Origin: Capnocytophaga stomatis
GTDB taxonomy: Bacteria > Bacteroidota > Bacteroidia > Flavobacteriales > Flavobacteriaceae
Length of the DNA: 64,000 bases
Assembly (NCBI RefSeq): GCF_002302635.1
Contig: NZ_CP022387.1
Location: forward strand, 1,178,001-1,242,000
Direction: 5' to 3'
The notes beneath the pieces are model-generated. The model saw only the letters and a list, made by a program, of their open reading frames with translations. It was not told the DNA's origin and did no database searches. Positions 52,115 to 61,330 of this stretch are shown in pieces (position 1 is the stretch's first letter; each line of letters begins with the position of its first letter). The position numbers and the translations under genes are program-made.

Positions 52115-52639
52115 TTACAAATATTTTTCTAAAATCGCTTTTTTCTTCTGGCTACTTTGTGCCATAATTTGCTCTAATTTGGTTATTTCTACTTCGTAAC
52201 CCTCAATTTCCGAAACGATTTCTTGCTGTTTGGCAAGTGGGGGAACTAAAAATGAAATTGTTTTAATAGTGTCAATCGTTAATTCAATCTGACCGCTTGC
52301 CCCATTTGCCATACTTTCAATTGTTTTAAATCCAATATTGGCTAATGAATATAACCCAAATTTAGAAATGAGCTTTTCATTGGGTCTAAAAATCGTAATA
52401 TGATTATCGGCGACAAAATCCCCTTCAAGCTCAAATAAGGTTACTCTTCCTGCTGTACCCACACCCGTTGAATTGATTAAAATATCGCCTTTTTGCAATT
52501 TTCTTTCATCTAAAACAAAATCTTCTCTTACAAAAGCAGGCTGAGAAAAATCAAATTGGGAATACCCTCTGGCTTGTCCTGATTTAATAACTTGAATGTT
52601 TGAATTGCCATATTTTGGTGATTTCCCTCTTTTCAACAA
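52115..52639 (-). CDS. Second target-recognition half of the type IIG enzyme, out of frame at the G10 tract
   Basis: 174 residues if started at the TTG at 52639; no ATG is in a suitable place. The sequence LKRGKSPKYGNSNIQVIKSGQARGYS, then GDILINSTGVGTAGRV, DNHITIFRP and VPPLAKQQEIVSEIE is a typical HsdS half (target-recognition part plus conserved helix). It is the direct continuation of the larger gene in another frame: with one G fewer in the tract at 52672-52681 the larger gene reads W-G-G-V-K-R-F-K-I-S-E-L-Y-I-L into it. It is unlikely to be made alone. Confidence 0.75.
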   Translation of the reverse strand: MLKRGKSPKYGNSNIQVIKSGQARGYSQFDFSQPAFVREDFVLDERKLQKGDILINSTGVGTAGRVTLFELEGDFVADNHITIFRPNEKLISKFGLYSLANIGFKTIESMANGASGQIELTIDTIKTISFLVPPLAKQQEIVSEIEGYEVEITKLEQIMAQSSQKKKAILEKYL

Positions 52640-52658
52640 TATATATAACTCGCTGATT

Positions 52659-55600
52659 TTAAAGCGTTTTACCCCCCCCCCATTCAGTTTTTTCCAAAAC
52701 TTGGAGATCGTGGAAAATTTGAGCGATTTTGCCCCTGTACGCCTCTATGGACATACGACTGTTTTCATATTCTTGGTCTATCTTCTCGCACTCGGCGACG
52801 ATTTGTTCTTGGATAGGTAAAGGTGGCAGGGGGATTTTAAAATTTGACAAATCTGTTTTGCTAATTTCTTTATAGGTCATTCCACCAGCAATTTCTTCAA
52901 TATTTTTGGCTTGGTCTTTTAAAATGTAATATAGGTACAGATAATTAATTTTACGCTCATTACAAATAAAATTTTTATAACCTTGATTGGTAGAGGTCTC
53001 AACTTTCGCAATCGTTACCTCGCCAATCGTTGCTCTACTTGAAAAAATAACCGTATTGATAGGAAGTAACTTAGCACTACTTTCACTCAGTCCTTTTTGC
53101 GTAATTTTTCTTTGAGTATCTGTTAAATATTTATTTTTTGTATCCACTAATGTTGCCCAACAGATTGTGCCATTATTCCAATATTCGCTATTTTTTGTAT
53201 CAGGTGTACCGCCACTCAAAATTTCCGTAACATCCCCCAATTTCACCAACGGATACTTACTCTTCACCTCAATCTTTTTCTGTACACTCGTTCTTAAAAC
53301 CTTATCAAAGGAAGTGCGTGAAAAATCCAGCATATCCGTCAAGGGCAATAGACTTACAAAGTCTTTATTTTCTTCGGAAATGGTAAAAGACTCACCCATA
53401 AAATGTTTGCGGATATAGGTGTTTATCTTATTTTCATCGCCTAAGTGATTGGGATTGAATAGTGGGGTTTGGATACCATAGATACCTTTTAGCACCTCCA
53501 AGGTATCATCTTCGTTTTCTTTTCTTTCCGTTCCACCCAAATATTTTATTCCCTCGTTACCTTTGGCACTACTCCATTCATAGCCCAAAAAGGTTTTTCT
53601 TGCTTTTTTATCCTCAGGACTTTTTACAATGAGTACTTCGGTTGTATTGTCTTGTGCCAAGAGATAGAAATAGACTTTTTCTTTCTCTTTTTGCAGAACT
53701 TTCTCTCTAAATTTTTCATTTAACAAATCTTCTTGTTCTTGTTTTGACGACTTTTTAAAATATTGTTTTGATTTTAATCCATTCTTACCTTTGATTTCTG
53801 TTGAATTATCAAATTCCTTTTTATAATCGGCAAAAATTTCACTGTCAAAAATGGTATTTTCTTGCCCTTGCAAGAATTTTTTATATTCGGAGAAATCCAA
53901 TCCGCAATGCGTACAATAGTTTTGCAACAAATGTTCATCAGCAAATATTTGCTGGATTTGAGTATTAAAATCGCCTTTAAACCATTCTTCTACACGATTT
54001 TTATAATGCTCGGCAATATCAGGTTTTTGTTCTTTTCGTCTTAAAAACAAAGTGGCAGTATTGGTTCCTGTTTTGCCAAAAGTCCCCGAACCAAATTCGG
54101 CAATTGCTACCAAATCAAAATATTTAAGGATAATCTCACGGCATTTGATATAAATATTGCCATTGGTCAAAATAGACGACGGCAAAACAATCGCTGCCAC
54201 GCCATCAGTTTTGAGCAGTTGCTTGGCTTTTTCTATAAAAAAGGTTTCAATGGAATTAAAGCTGTCTTCGGAAAGGTTGTCGTATAAATCAAAGGCTTGC
54301 TTGTCTTCATCAGAAAGCGTGGCTAAAAATCCTTTGACGCTATATGGCGGATTGGCAACCAATACATTAAAATCATTGTTTTTAATACGCGAGTTTTTCG
54401 CCAACGCATCGGCATAAATGATGTTGATTTGGTCTTGCCCGTACATAAAAGCCGAAACCTTTGCCACTTTGGAAAGGCGATATTCTTTTTCTATGCCGTA
54501 GATGTTTTGGTAGTGCGTGTTTAATTTTTCTTTGTCGCCACTGCCGATAATTTGTTTGGTTTGAGTGGCATACTCAGTCAAAAAATGCCCCGCCCCACAA
54601 GCATAATCAATCACTTTGGGTGTGGCTTCGTTGTGTAAAATCTGCTCTAATGGTAAAGACGAAATTAAAAACTTGACAATCGGCATTGGCGTAAAAAATT
54701 GCCCTTCGGATTGTTTCACCCCTTGGTCTAAAAAGCCCTCAAACAAATCGCCCAAAAACTGATGTTGCTCGTCTTCATTTTTTAGGCGAATGTCTTGGAG
54801 CATTTGCACCACTTCTTTTAAAATGATGGCATTTTGTAAAAACAGATTTTCATTATGCACATCTAAAAACGCAAAGGCATTATTAGAATAGAATTTGAGC
54901 TGTTTAAAATAATCCAAAATGGTCTTTTTGGTTTCGTCTTTTTTATTTTTGAAAAATTTAAAGGCGTTTTCAATCTCACTTTCTTCAATATAAGTAACAT
55001 CTTCGCCCAAAAAGTCAAACATTCCCACCTTATAGAGTTTTTGCAGGCGGTCTTGTAGGCTAAAATGGTCGTCTGATGCTGCCCCACGCCAATAAACCTT
55101 TAAATTATCGGAATTTTTGTTTTCGTCCACCACTTTGCATAAAAATAGATTGACGAGCTTATCAAAGGCATTTTCACGCCCCGATACATTGTGCTGACGC
55201 ATAATGGTAGCAAATTGGTGGTATTTTTTGGCAATGGTTTCACCATCAACGATTTTTAAATCATCAATACCAAAGGGGCGATTACCCACTTTAAAAATTT
55301 CGCTTTCAAATAAATTATGAGAAATAAAATCGCACTGATAAGTCTCTTTCCAAACTTTAAAATATTCTTCTTTGCCACTATTGGCATCAGCAACTTCTCT
55401 AAAACTACGAAAATGGCTGTTGGTTTGCAAATACTCGTTATTGTCCTGCATTGAAATCAGATGATAGAGGGGGCTGTGTTTTTGTGTCTCTTCATCAAAA
55501 TCGGTCGTATAAAGGCAAATCCACTTGGCCTGGCGATAGCTGTTGTAATAGTTGAAAAGCTGTCCACCATCTTTCTTCATTTTGTTCCACGCTTTGGAAA

Positions 55601-55979
55601 ACTCTTTGCTTTTTTTGTCATCTGCTGTTTTACATTCTATAAGCAAGTATGGAATTTTATCGTTGTCCTGCACAATAATATCACAAAAACCGCCTGTCAT
55701 TCCGTGTCCACCCGGCATACCTTGTTCCAAAATAATGTGTTTGGGTTTGTAACCACTTTGAAGTAAATTATGCACACACTCAAACACTACAAAATTTTCA
55801 GGTTGCGAAAAATTCTTGGTCGTATCACGATGGGCGGTAAGTCCATCTGGGTATATCAGATTTTCATTTTTGAAATCCACTTTTAGTTCGTAGCTGTGAA
55901 TTTTCTTGGTAAATATATTTTTGTGTTCTGCAAAACCTAAATGTGTGAGCAGTTGTTTGAAGTTATTTTTGGTAATCAT
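52659..55979 (-). CDS. Type IIG restriction-modification-specificity polypeptide, truncated by the G10 tract
   Basis: 1106 residues. Residues 1-200 form an HsdR-N/PD-(D/E)XK nuclease domain: GGFCDIIVQDNDKIPYLLIE with D100 and the E-x-K pair E115/K117. Residues 280-700 are an N6-adenine methylase: QSEGQFFTPMPIVKFL, VIDYACGAGHFL and NPPY near 541. From about 905 a target-recognition half follows (KYPLVKLGDVTEILSGGTPD ... IPLPPLPIQEQIVAECEKI). All three functions are in one chain, the type IIG design. It ends early at the G10 tract, 20 bases before the second recognition half. The cut site cannot be predicted. Confidence 0.85.
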   Translation of the reverse strand: MITKNNFKQLLTHLGFAEHKNIFTKKIHSYELKVDFKNENLIYPDGLTAHRDTTKNFSQPENFVVFECVHNLLQSGYKPKHIILEQGMPGGHGMTGGFCDIIVQDNDKIPYLLIECKTADDKKSKEFSKAWNKMKKDGGQLFNYYNSYRQAKWICLYTTDFDEETQKHSPLYHLISMQDNNEYLQTNSHFRSFREVADANSGKEEYFKVWKETYQCDFISHNLFESEIFKVGNRPFGIDDLKIVDGETIAKKYHQFATIMRQHNVSGRENAFDKLVNLFLCKVVDENKNSDNLKVYWRGAASDDHFSLQDRLQKLYKVGMFDFLGEDVTYIEESEIENAFKFFKNKKDETKKTILDYFKQLKFYSNNAFAFLDVHNENLFLQNAIILKEVVQMLQDIRLKNEDEQHQFLGDLFEGFLDQGVKQSEGQFFTPMPIVKFLISSLPLEQILHNEATPKVIDYACGAGHFLTEYATQTKQIIGSGDKEKLNTHYQNIYGIEKEYRLSKVAKVSAFMYGQDQINIIYADALAKNSRIKNNDFNVLVANPPYSVKGFLATLSDEDKQAFDLYDNLSEDSFNSIETFFIEKAKQLLKTDGVAAIVLPSSILTNGNIYIKCREIILKYFDLVAIAEFGSGTFGKTGTNTATLFLRRKEQKPDIAEHYKNRVEEWFKGDFNTQIQQIFADEHLLQNYCTHCGLDFSEYKKFLQGQENTIFDSEIFADYKKEFDNSTEIKGKNGLKSKQYFKKSSKQEQEDLLNEKFREKVLQKEKEKVYFYLLAQDNTTEVLIVKSPEDKKARKTFLGYEWSSAKGNEGIKYLGGTERKENEDDTLEVLKGIYGIQTPLFNPNHLGDENKINTYIRKHFMGESFTISEENKDFVSLLPLTDMLDFSRTSFDKVLRTSVQKKIEVKSKYPLVKLGDVTEILSGGTPDTKNSEYWNNGTICWATLVDTKNKYLTDTQRKITQKGLSESSAKLLPINTVIFSSRATIGEVTIAKVETSTNQGYKNFICNERKINYLYLYYILKDQAKNIEEIAGGMTYKEISKTDLSNFKIPLPPLPIQEQIVAECEKIDQEYENSRMSIEAYRGKIAQIFHDLQVLEKTEWGGGKTL
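52672..52681 (-). repeat. G10 homopolymer tract (phase-variation site)
   Basis: Ten G residues on the coding strand (ten C on +) between the two halves of the specificity region. With ten G the upstream frame ends 15 bases later (W-G-G-G-K-T-L-stop); with nine it stays open to 52115. Slipped-strand replication on such tracts is a known switch for restriction-modification genes. Confidence 0.9.
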
Positions 55980-56009
55980 TATTTTTTCTTTTTAATATAT
56001 TTGTATAGA

Positions 56010-56029
56010 GGACGAGATATATCTCGTCC
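56010..56029. repeat. Perfect 20-bp palindrome GGACGAGATATATCTCGTCC
   Basis: It lies 31 bases upstream of the type IIG start and directly after the stop of the leuS-tail remnant; the dyad extends imperfectly into TGTAGG/TCTATA on the sides. It is not followed by a T-run on the - strand. It could be an operator or a dispersed REP-like element. Confidence 0.6.
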
Positions 56030-56074
56030 CTACACCACCACATTCACGATTTTCCCTTTCACCACGGTGGGTTT
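56030..56074 (-). pseudogene. Remnant of a leuS 3' end
   Basis: On the - strand 14 codons and a stop read K-P-T-V-V-K-G-K-I-V-N-V-V-V. The intact leuS ends [15 protein letters not shown]-stop, so 9 of the last 15 positions, stop included, agree, and most of the other differences are V/I. The codon preceding the remnant is a stop, so homology begins abruptly. An 11-base identical core, AAAGGGAAAAT, occurs in both. It separates the Doc module from the type IIG gene. Confidence 0.6.
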
Positions 56075-56085
56075 CTATCGTTTTA

Positions 56086-56523
56086 TTATTCTTTTTCTAA
56101 TGCGTTTATTATTTTAAATTTCAGTGTGTCTGAAAATTCATTTTTCTGAACAACTTCACAGATTATTTCGTGTAACAACTCTTTATCTATTTTGTTATCA
56201 GCTACATACACAACTATATTTTCCATTTCTCGAATAAATTTTCCTACAAGAAAATCAAAGCCATTGATTTGTAAAAAATATGCTGATAAAGAAATAGAAC
56301 TCCTTTTATTTCCATCATTAAAAGCGTGGTTTTTGTTTATAGAAAATAACAAATGACAAACCTTATCTTCCAAAGTAGGATAATACCAATCATTTTGTAT
56401 ATGTTCCAAAACACTTCTCAGTAAGCCATCATTCAGTAACCCTTTCTTCCCTCCTGATTGTTCAATAATAAAATCTTGAACTTCTAGTGCGTATTTTACA
56501 TCAAAATATCTGAATTCCATCAC
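56086..56523 (-). CDS. doc: Doc/Fic-family toxin
   Basis: 145 residues, full length for Doc. The active motif HAFNDGNKR (residues 66-74) matches H-x-F-x-D/N-G-N-K-R. Doc proteins phosphorylate EF-Tu and stop translation, and the partner in the operon neutralises them. It starts one base after the stop of the upstream DNA-binding protein gene, so expression is coupled. Confidence 0.85.
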   Translation of the reverse strand: MMEFRYFDVKYALEVQDFIIEQSGGKKGLLNDGLLRSVLEHIQNDWYYPTLEDKVCHLLFSINKNHAFNDGNKRSSISLSAYFLQINGFDFLVGKFIREMENIVVYVADNKIDKELLHEIICEVVQKNEFSDTLKFKIINALEKE

Positions 56524-56524
56524 T

Positions 56525-57598
56525 TTATTTTTCTCTTAAACGCAAAAAAACATCTATATTTTCTTGTATTTGTTCTTGTAAAGTTTTGCTATTTTCGCCT
56601 AAAAATCGGTCGTAATCTCCCTTTGGAACGCTTTGAATATAGTTTTCTAATCGTTGATGTACAACTTTACGAAAACCATAATCTCGTGAAGCCATTTTTG
56701 TACGAACATCTTCTAATTGAGGAATCCAAAATCTTTGGGAAGCAAAATTATTAATCAATTTATCCAATTCTTGGGGGAATAATTTTCTGCCTTTTTCTTC
56801 AAAAATTTTTTTCATTTCATCGGCAATCCCAACTTCGAACGATGCTATCAATCTCAATACCTCTGCATACATTGTCTCCCTTGCATTTTCTGTGTCTATT
56901 AAGTCCAAAATTTGTTTGTATTCCTTGGCGTTTTCTAAAAAAATCGCTTGATAAATCGCATCGGTATAGATACTATATTTTGCATTGCCCATCTCCAAAT
57001 ACCGATTTAATGCACTGGTAAATTCTTTCCGATACCTTGGCTCTTCTAAAATGGCAATAATATAATCGCTATCTCTTTGATTGATGTATTTGGTATTTCC
57101 TCCTAATTTTTCATTAAGTGTATCAATCACAATGTCTAAAATTACAGAACGAATTTGCTTGGCTTTTTCACTTTCTGTAAGAAGCATTGCAATGTTTAAA
57201 AATGAACGAAAATTAAAAACTCCTAAATTTTTAATCGATTTAAGTTTTTGTTTATCAGTATTTTGTGTTTCACGATGGACATCAATGTCCATCGTGAAAT
57301 CTTCTTCAATATCTCCATAAATTAGGTAGCCAAAAAGTTCTTTAAATTCTTTTAACTTTTGACCTTTCAATACACAATAACCATTGTGTTCCAACTCTTG
57401 CTGATGATTATCTATGTATCTTCTAATTGTTTTTTGACTAACTCCATAAAAATCAGCAGTTTGAGCTATTGTAAAACGATATTCTTCATTATAAAACATT
57501 CCACTAACGCCTAAATATTGTTGAATATTTTCTACATATTTAGGGTTATTTAGTATGTTTTGCCTGTCTATTGAAGATTTTGTAAAATCATGATTCAT
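56525..57598 (-). CDS. DNA-binding protein paired with Doc, putative antitoxin/regulator
   Basis: 357 residues, far longer than Phd-type antitoxins (about 70). A helix-turn-helix is seen near residues 43-62 (FTIAQTADFYGVSQKTIRRY). The remainder is helical (SFLNIAMLLTESEKAKQIRSVILD, DTLNEKLGG), with a phage-antirepressor look, and ends with a helix IQENIDVFLRL. This arrangement of a long DNA-binding protein directly upstream of doc is recurrent in Bacteroidota as I recall, but an antitoxin role is inferred from the gene order. Confidence 0.6.
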   Translation of the reverse strand: MNHDFTKSSIDRQNILNNPKYVENIQQYLGVSGMFYNEEYRFTIAQTADFYGVSQKTIRRYIDNHQQELEHNGYCVLKGQKLKEFKELFGYLIYGDIEEDFTMDIDVHRETQNTDKQKLKSIKNLGVFNFRSFLNIAMLLTESEKAKQIRSVILDIVIDTLNEKLGGNTKYINQRDSDYIIAILEEPRYRKEFTSALNRYLEMGNAKYSIYTDAIYQAIFLENAKEYKQILDLIDTENARETMYAEVLRLIASFEVGIADEMKKIFEEKGRKLFPQELDKLINNFASQRFWIPQLEDVRTKMASRDYGFRKVVHQRLENYIQSVPKGDYDRFLGENSKTLQEQIQENIDVFLRLREK

Positions 57599-57631
57599 AG
57601 CATATTATTTTCTTTCAAAAACAGAAAAAAT

Positions 57632-60600
57632 TTATTGTACAATGTTAATAATTTTCCCTTTAACTACAATAATTTTCTTGGGAGGGTTTCCGCCGAGTTG
57701 GGTTTGGGTGCGGTCATCTGCCAAGATGATTTTTTCTACTTCGTCGGTTGGTAAATCCAATGGTAATTCGATTTTGAAACGCACTTTTCCGTTGAAACTC
57801 ACTGGGTATTCCTTGCTGTCTTCCACCAAATATTTTTCCTCAAAAGTTGGGAACGGCACTTGGCTGATGCTTTCGTTGTGTCCTAAAACTTCCCAAAGCT
57901 CCTCGGCAATGTGCGGTGCATACGGCGAAATAAGTACCGCCAAAGGCTCTAAAATCGCTCGTTTGTTGCATTTGATTTTTTGCAATTCGTTTACCGCAAT
58001 CATAAATGCCGACACCGAAGTATTGAACGAGAAATTCTCAATGTCGTACTCCACTTTTTTGATGAGCGTATGCAAGATTTTGTATTCTTCTTTGGTCGGT
58101 TCTTCGTCAGAAATGGAAACCGCATCGGCATCAAAATACAAGTTGTAAAACTTCTTCAAGAAGCCCGAAACGCCCGTAATTCCTGCGGTATTCCAAGGTT
58201 TTGCCTGTTCCAACGGACCTAAAAACATTTCGTACAAACGCAAGGTATCCGCCCCGTATTGCTCGCAAATATCATCAGGATTCACTACATTGTATTTAGA
58301 TTTTGACATTTTTTCGACTTCGTGACCAACGATATATTTTCCGTTTTCATCCAAAATAAATTCCGCATCGGCAAAATCAGGTCGCCATTGTTTAAACCCT
58401 TCAATATCCAATTCCGAAGCATTGTTTACTAATGACACATCGGCGTGAATTGGAGTCAAATCTATTACAATACCATCCTCTTTTATATCTAAACCTAATT
58501 CTTCAATTATTCTTTTTGTAAGTTTTGTATTTACTGCACTACTTTGTAAGATTTGTCCCACTCCGAATTTAGGCATATCATCATCTACACTTTGCAGAAT
58601 GTTATAAGAAATAAAAACATTATTATTTTCTTCTAACTCTTTAATTTTCGTTTTTTCTGCATCAGAAAACGTAATATTTTCTCCCAAAAGACCTCTAATA
58701 CTTTCTATCGTCTCTGTAATATCTTTAAAAATAACACGATATACAAACGCACTTGTTCCTAAAATCATTCCTTGATTTATCATCTTTTGGAACGGCTCTT
58801 CAGCTTGTATAAATCCTCTGTCTTTAAGGAACTTATTCCAAAATCTCGAATATAATAAATGCCCTGTGGCGTGTTCGCTTCCACCGATGTACAAATCTAC
58901 ATTTTGCCAATAATTTAGGTTCTCTTGCGAGGCAAATTCCTTTTCGTTATGTGCGTCCATATAGCGAAGCCAATACCAAGACGACCCCGCCCAACCCGGC
59001 ATCGTAGAAAGTTCCAAAGGAAAAACCGATTGATTGTCAATCAAATCAGTACTTACGATTTTTTCTTCGGCTTCGTTCCAAGCGTATTCTTTTGCGTTTC
59101 CTAACGGCGGGTCACCATCTTCGGTTGGGAGGTATTTTTCCACTTCAGGAAGTTCCAACGGCAAGGCTGAAAGTGGCAACGTGTAAGGCATTCCGTTTTT
59201 ATAATAAACAGGCACAGGTTCGCCCCAATATCGCTGACGCGAGAAAATAGCATCTCTTTGTCGGTAGTTGATTTTAGCCTTCCCTACTCCCGTTTTTTCC
59301 AATTCTTCAAGGATTTTTTCTGTGGCTTCTTCGTAATCCATTCCGTTGAGAAAATCCGAATTTTGCAATTTGAAACCGCCTTTTTCAGTAAATGCGTTTT
59401 CTGAAATATCTTTATCGAAAATATTAATGATTTCAGGCATTCCTTCCGCACCCGCAAAATGTTTTGCAAAGGCATAATCACGCTCATCTCCCGCAGGAAC
59501 CGCCATTACAGCTCCCGTTCCGTAACCTGCTAACACATAGTCACCTATCCAAATTGGCAAGTAATAGCCTGTTGCTGGGCAGACAGCATAAGCTCCCGTA
59601 AACACTCCCGAAATAGTTTTGGTATCCGCCATTCTATCTCTTTCCGAACGCTTGGAAGTTGCTTCAATATAATCCAAAACGGCTTGTTTTTGTGCTTCAG
59701 TTGTAATTTGTAAAACCAATTCGTGTTCAGGAGCTAAAGTGAGATAAGTTACGCCGAAAATGGTGTCGGGTCTTGTTGTAAACACCTCAATCCCCCGTTC
59801 CCCCGAAGGGGGACAAACCGATGCACTCACACTAATTTCTTCTCGAACATCAACTTTTAAAGCTAATTTTTCTTGTATTTTTTGAAGAACATTCTCTAAA
59901 TCAGCAATAACTTCTTCATTTGTAAATCGAATAACCTCAAAGCCCAATTCATTTAGAATTTCTGTTCGTTCTTTATCTAAAACTTGCTGATTTTCAGAAT
60001 TGTGATATCCTCCATCGACTTCCACAATCAACCTTTTGGCAAGGCATACAAAATCAACGATATAATCGCCAATAACGTGTTGTCTTCTGAATTTAGCATC
60101 TAATTTCTTAGATTTTAGCTCCTCCCAAAGAATAGTTTCGGCTTGGGTCATATTATTTCGTAAATCTTTTGCTTTTTCAGCCAAAAGATGGGCATTATTC
60201 CCTCCTGTCATATACCCTTGCTTGAACGATTTATCCGCCTTTGGATTTGTTCCCCCTTCGGGGGCTAGGGGGAAAATAATTTTCGCTCCCTTCGATTTTC
60301 CTATCCAATTGCGTTGGCTTTCTTTTACGGATTCACTCCAATCCACCGTTTCTAAGCCTTGCAACAATCGCTCGGAATAAGCGGTAATACGCATACTCCA
60401 TTGCGTCATTTTCTTTTGAAAAACAGGATATCCGCCTCGTTCCGAAACGCCATTTACTACCTCGTCGTTCGCCAAAACCGTTCCCAAAGCCGGACACCAA
60501 TTAACGGTAGTTTCGGCACGAAACGCCAAACGATAATTGAGTAGAATGTTTTGTTTTTCTTCTTCGCTGTAATTTTTCCATTGCTCGGCGGTAAAGTGAA

Positions 60601-61138
60601 GCTCTTCGGTCTGAGCAGCATTTAGGTTTTCCGTTCCGAATTTCTCAAAATGCTGAACAAGTGTTTGGATATCTTCCGCTTTATTGGTAGTGTTGTTATA
60701 CCACGAATGAAACAATTGAATAAAAATCCATTGTGTCCATTTGTAATAATCGGAATTTGAAGTCCTTACTTCTCTACTCCAATCGAACGAAAAGCCAATT
60801 TTGTCGAGCTGTTCGCGGTAACGAGCGATGTTTTCACGAGTGGTTTTTTCGGGGTGTTGCCCTGTTTGTATGGCATATTGCTCGGCAGGTAATCCGAACG
60901 AATCGTACCCTTGCGGATGCAAAACGTTAAAGCCTTTGTGGCGTTTGTATCGTGCGAAAATATCTGATGCAATATACCCAAGTGGATGCCCCACGTGCAA
61001 CCCCGCTCCCGATGGATACGGAAACATATCTAACACATAAAATTTCGGTTTTTCTGAATAGTTTTCTGTTTTAAAAGTTTGGTTTTCTGCCCAATATTTT
61101 TGCCATTTGGCTTCGATGTCTTTATGGTTGTAGTTCAT
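57632..61138 (-). CDS. leuS: Leucyl-tRNA synthetase with an inserted DUF559 domain
   Basis: 1168 residues, about 200 more than usual for Bacteroidota. Class I motifs: [12 protein letters not shown] (HIGH-type) near 45 and KMSKS near 943. The CP1 editing domain begins near 270; just before its T-T-R-P-D-T motif (about 456) a 161-residue segment is inserted (289-449) carrying a DUF559 nuclease-like domain. The extended loop at about 798-899 (between SAFVYR and PIHADV) may be a second expansion. The enzyme charges tRNA-Leu and removes misacylated products. It should fold if the insert is tolerated. Promoter at 61193-61225. Confidence 0.93.
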   Translation of the reverse strand: MNYNHKDIEAKWQKYWAENQTFKTENYSEKPKFYVLDMFPYPSGAGLHVGHPLGYIASDIFARYKRHKGFNVLHPQGYDSFGLPAEQYAIQTGQHPEKTTRENIARYREQLDKIGFSFDWSREVRTSNSDYYKWTQWIFIQLFHSWYNNTTNKAEDIQTLVQHFEKFGTENLNAAQTEELHFTAEQWKNYSEEEKQNILLNYRLAFRAETTVNWCPALGTVLANDEVVNGVSERGGYPVFQKKMTQWSMRITAYSERLLQGLETVDWSESVKESQRNWIGKSKGAKIIFPLAPEGGTNPKADKSFKQGYMTGGNNAHLLAEKAKDLRNNMTQAETILWEELKSKKLDAKFRRQHVIGDYIVDFVCLAKRLIVEVDGGYHNSENQQVLDKERTEILNELGFEVIRFTNEEVIADLENVLQKIQEKLALKVDVREEISVSASVCPPSGERGIEVFTTRPDTIFGVTYLTLAPEHELVLQITTEAQKQAVLDYIEATSKRSERDRMADTKTISGVFTGAYAVCPATGYYLPIWIGDYVLAGYGTGAVMAVPAGDERDYAFAKHFAGAEGMPEIINIFDKDISENAFTEKGGFKLQNSDFLNGMDYEEATEKILEELEKTGVGKAKINYRQRDAIFSRQRYWGEPVPVYYKNGMPYTLPLSALPLELPEVEKYLPTEDGDPPLGNAKEYAWNEAEEKIVSTDLIDNQSVFPLELSTMPGWAGSSWYWLRYMDAHNEKEFASQENLNYWQNVDLYIGGSEHATGHLLYSRFWNKFLKDRGFIQAEEPFQKMINQGMILGTSAFVYRVIFKDITETIESIRGLLGENITFSDAEKTKIKELEENNNVFISYNILQSVDDDMPKFGVGQILQSSAVNTKLTKRIIEELGLDIKEDGIVIDLTPIHADVSLVNNASELDIEGFKQWRPDFADAEFILDENGKYIVGHEVEKMSKSKYNVVNPDDICEQYGADTLRLYEMFLGPLEQAKPWNTAGITGVSGFLKKFYNLYFDADAVSISDEEPTKEEYKILHTLIKKVEYDIENFSFNTSVSAFMIAVNELQKIKCNKRAILEPLAVLISPYAPHIAEELWEVLGHNESISQVPFPTFEEKYLVEDSKEYPVSFNGKVRFKIELPLDLPTDEVEKIILADDRTQTQLGGNPPKKIIVVKGKIINIVQ
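59791..60273 (-). mobile_element. 483-bp in-frame element with terminal inverted repeats and a DUF559 nuclease domain
   Basis: The ends are TTTGTTCCCCCTTCGGGGG followed by CTAGGGGGA at 60246-60273 and its inverted counterpart TCCCCCGTTCCCCCGAAGGG continuing GGACAAA at 59791-59817; each end can also form its own CCCCC/GGGGG hairpin. Length 483 = 3 x 161, so the leuS frame is kept, and removal of exactly these bases joins K-I-I-F to E-V-F-T-T-R-P-D-T in frame. The interior encodes [46 protein letters not shown] and [12 protein letters not shown], the DUF559 (Vsr-like) signature. Confidence 0.8.
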
Positions 61139-61139
61139 A

Positions 61140-61158
61140 GTGCGAGCCGCACACGCGG
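61140..61158 (-). promoter_or_regulatory. leuS: Mutually exclusive GC-rich hairpins before the leuS start
   Basis: On the - strand CCGC-GTGT-GCGG and GTGCG-GCT-CGCAC overlap, so only one can form at a time. The second ends two bases before the ATG. Such a pair could gate translation. Confidence 0.4.
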
Positions 61159-61192
61159 TTATTTTAAATTGTTAATAATCTGATTAAAGACG

Positions 61193-61225
61193 CAAAAGTA
61201 ATGAATTTCTGGCAACAATAACAAA
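61193..61225 (-). promoter_or_regulatory. leuS: Promoter of leuS: TTTG-N21-TACTTTTG
   Basis: On the - strand TACTTTTG (61200-61193) and TTTG (61225-61222) are 21 bases apart, about 55 bases before the leuS ATG. It probably also serves the Doc module. Confidence 0.6.
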
Positions 61226-61260
61226 AAATTGAAGAGTAATACCTTAAAAGATACAAACTA

Positions 61261-61296
61261 AAAAAGAGCCATTCTTTTCAAAGAACGACTCTTTTA
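61261..61296 (-). terminator. Terminator of the 61331 lipoprotein gene
   Basis: Imperfect stem AAAAGAGCCATTCTTT with AAAGAACGACTCTTTT and flanking A/T-runs, about 35 bases downstream of the stop on the - strand. Confidence 0.7.
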
Positions 61297-61330
61297 TTTT
61301 TCCAAAAAGTTTTCTATCTAAACTTTAAAA

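Noticed and set aside
52115-52639. Independent hsdS gene
   Set aside because: It has no ATG, begins inside the coding continuation of the larger gene, and joins it in frame with one base fewer in the G tract.
59791-60273. Intein in LeuRS
   Set aside because: No Cys/Ser at the start of the insert, no His-Asn plus Cys/Ser at its end, and no splicing blocks; the ends are GC-rich inverted repeats.
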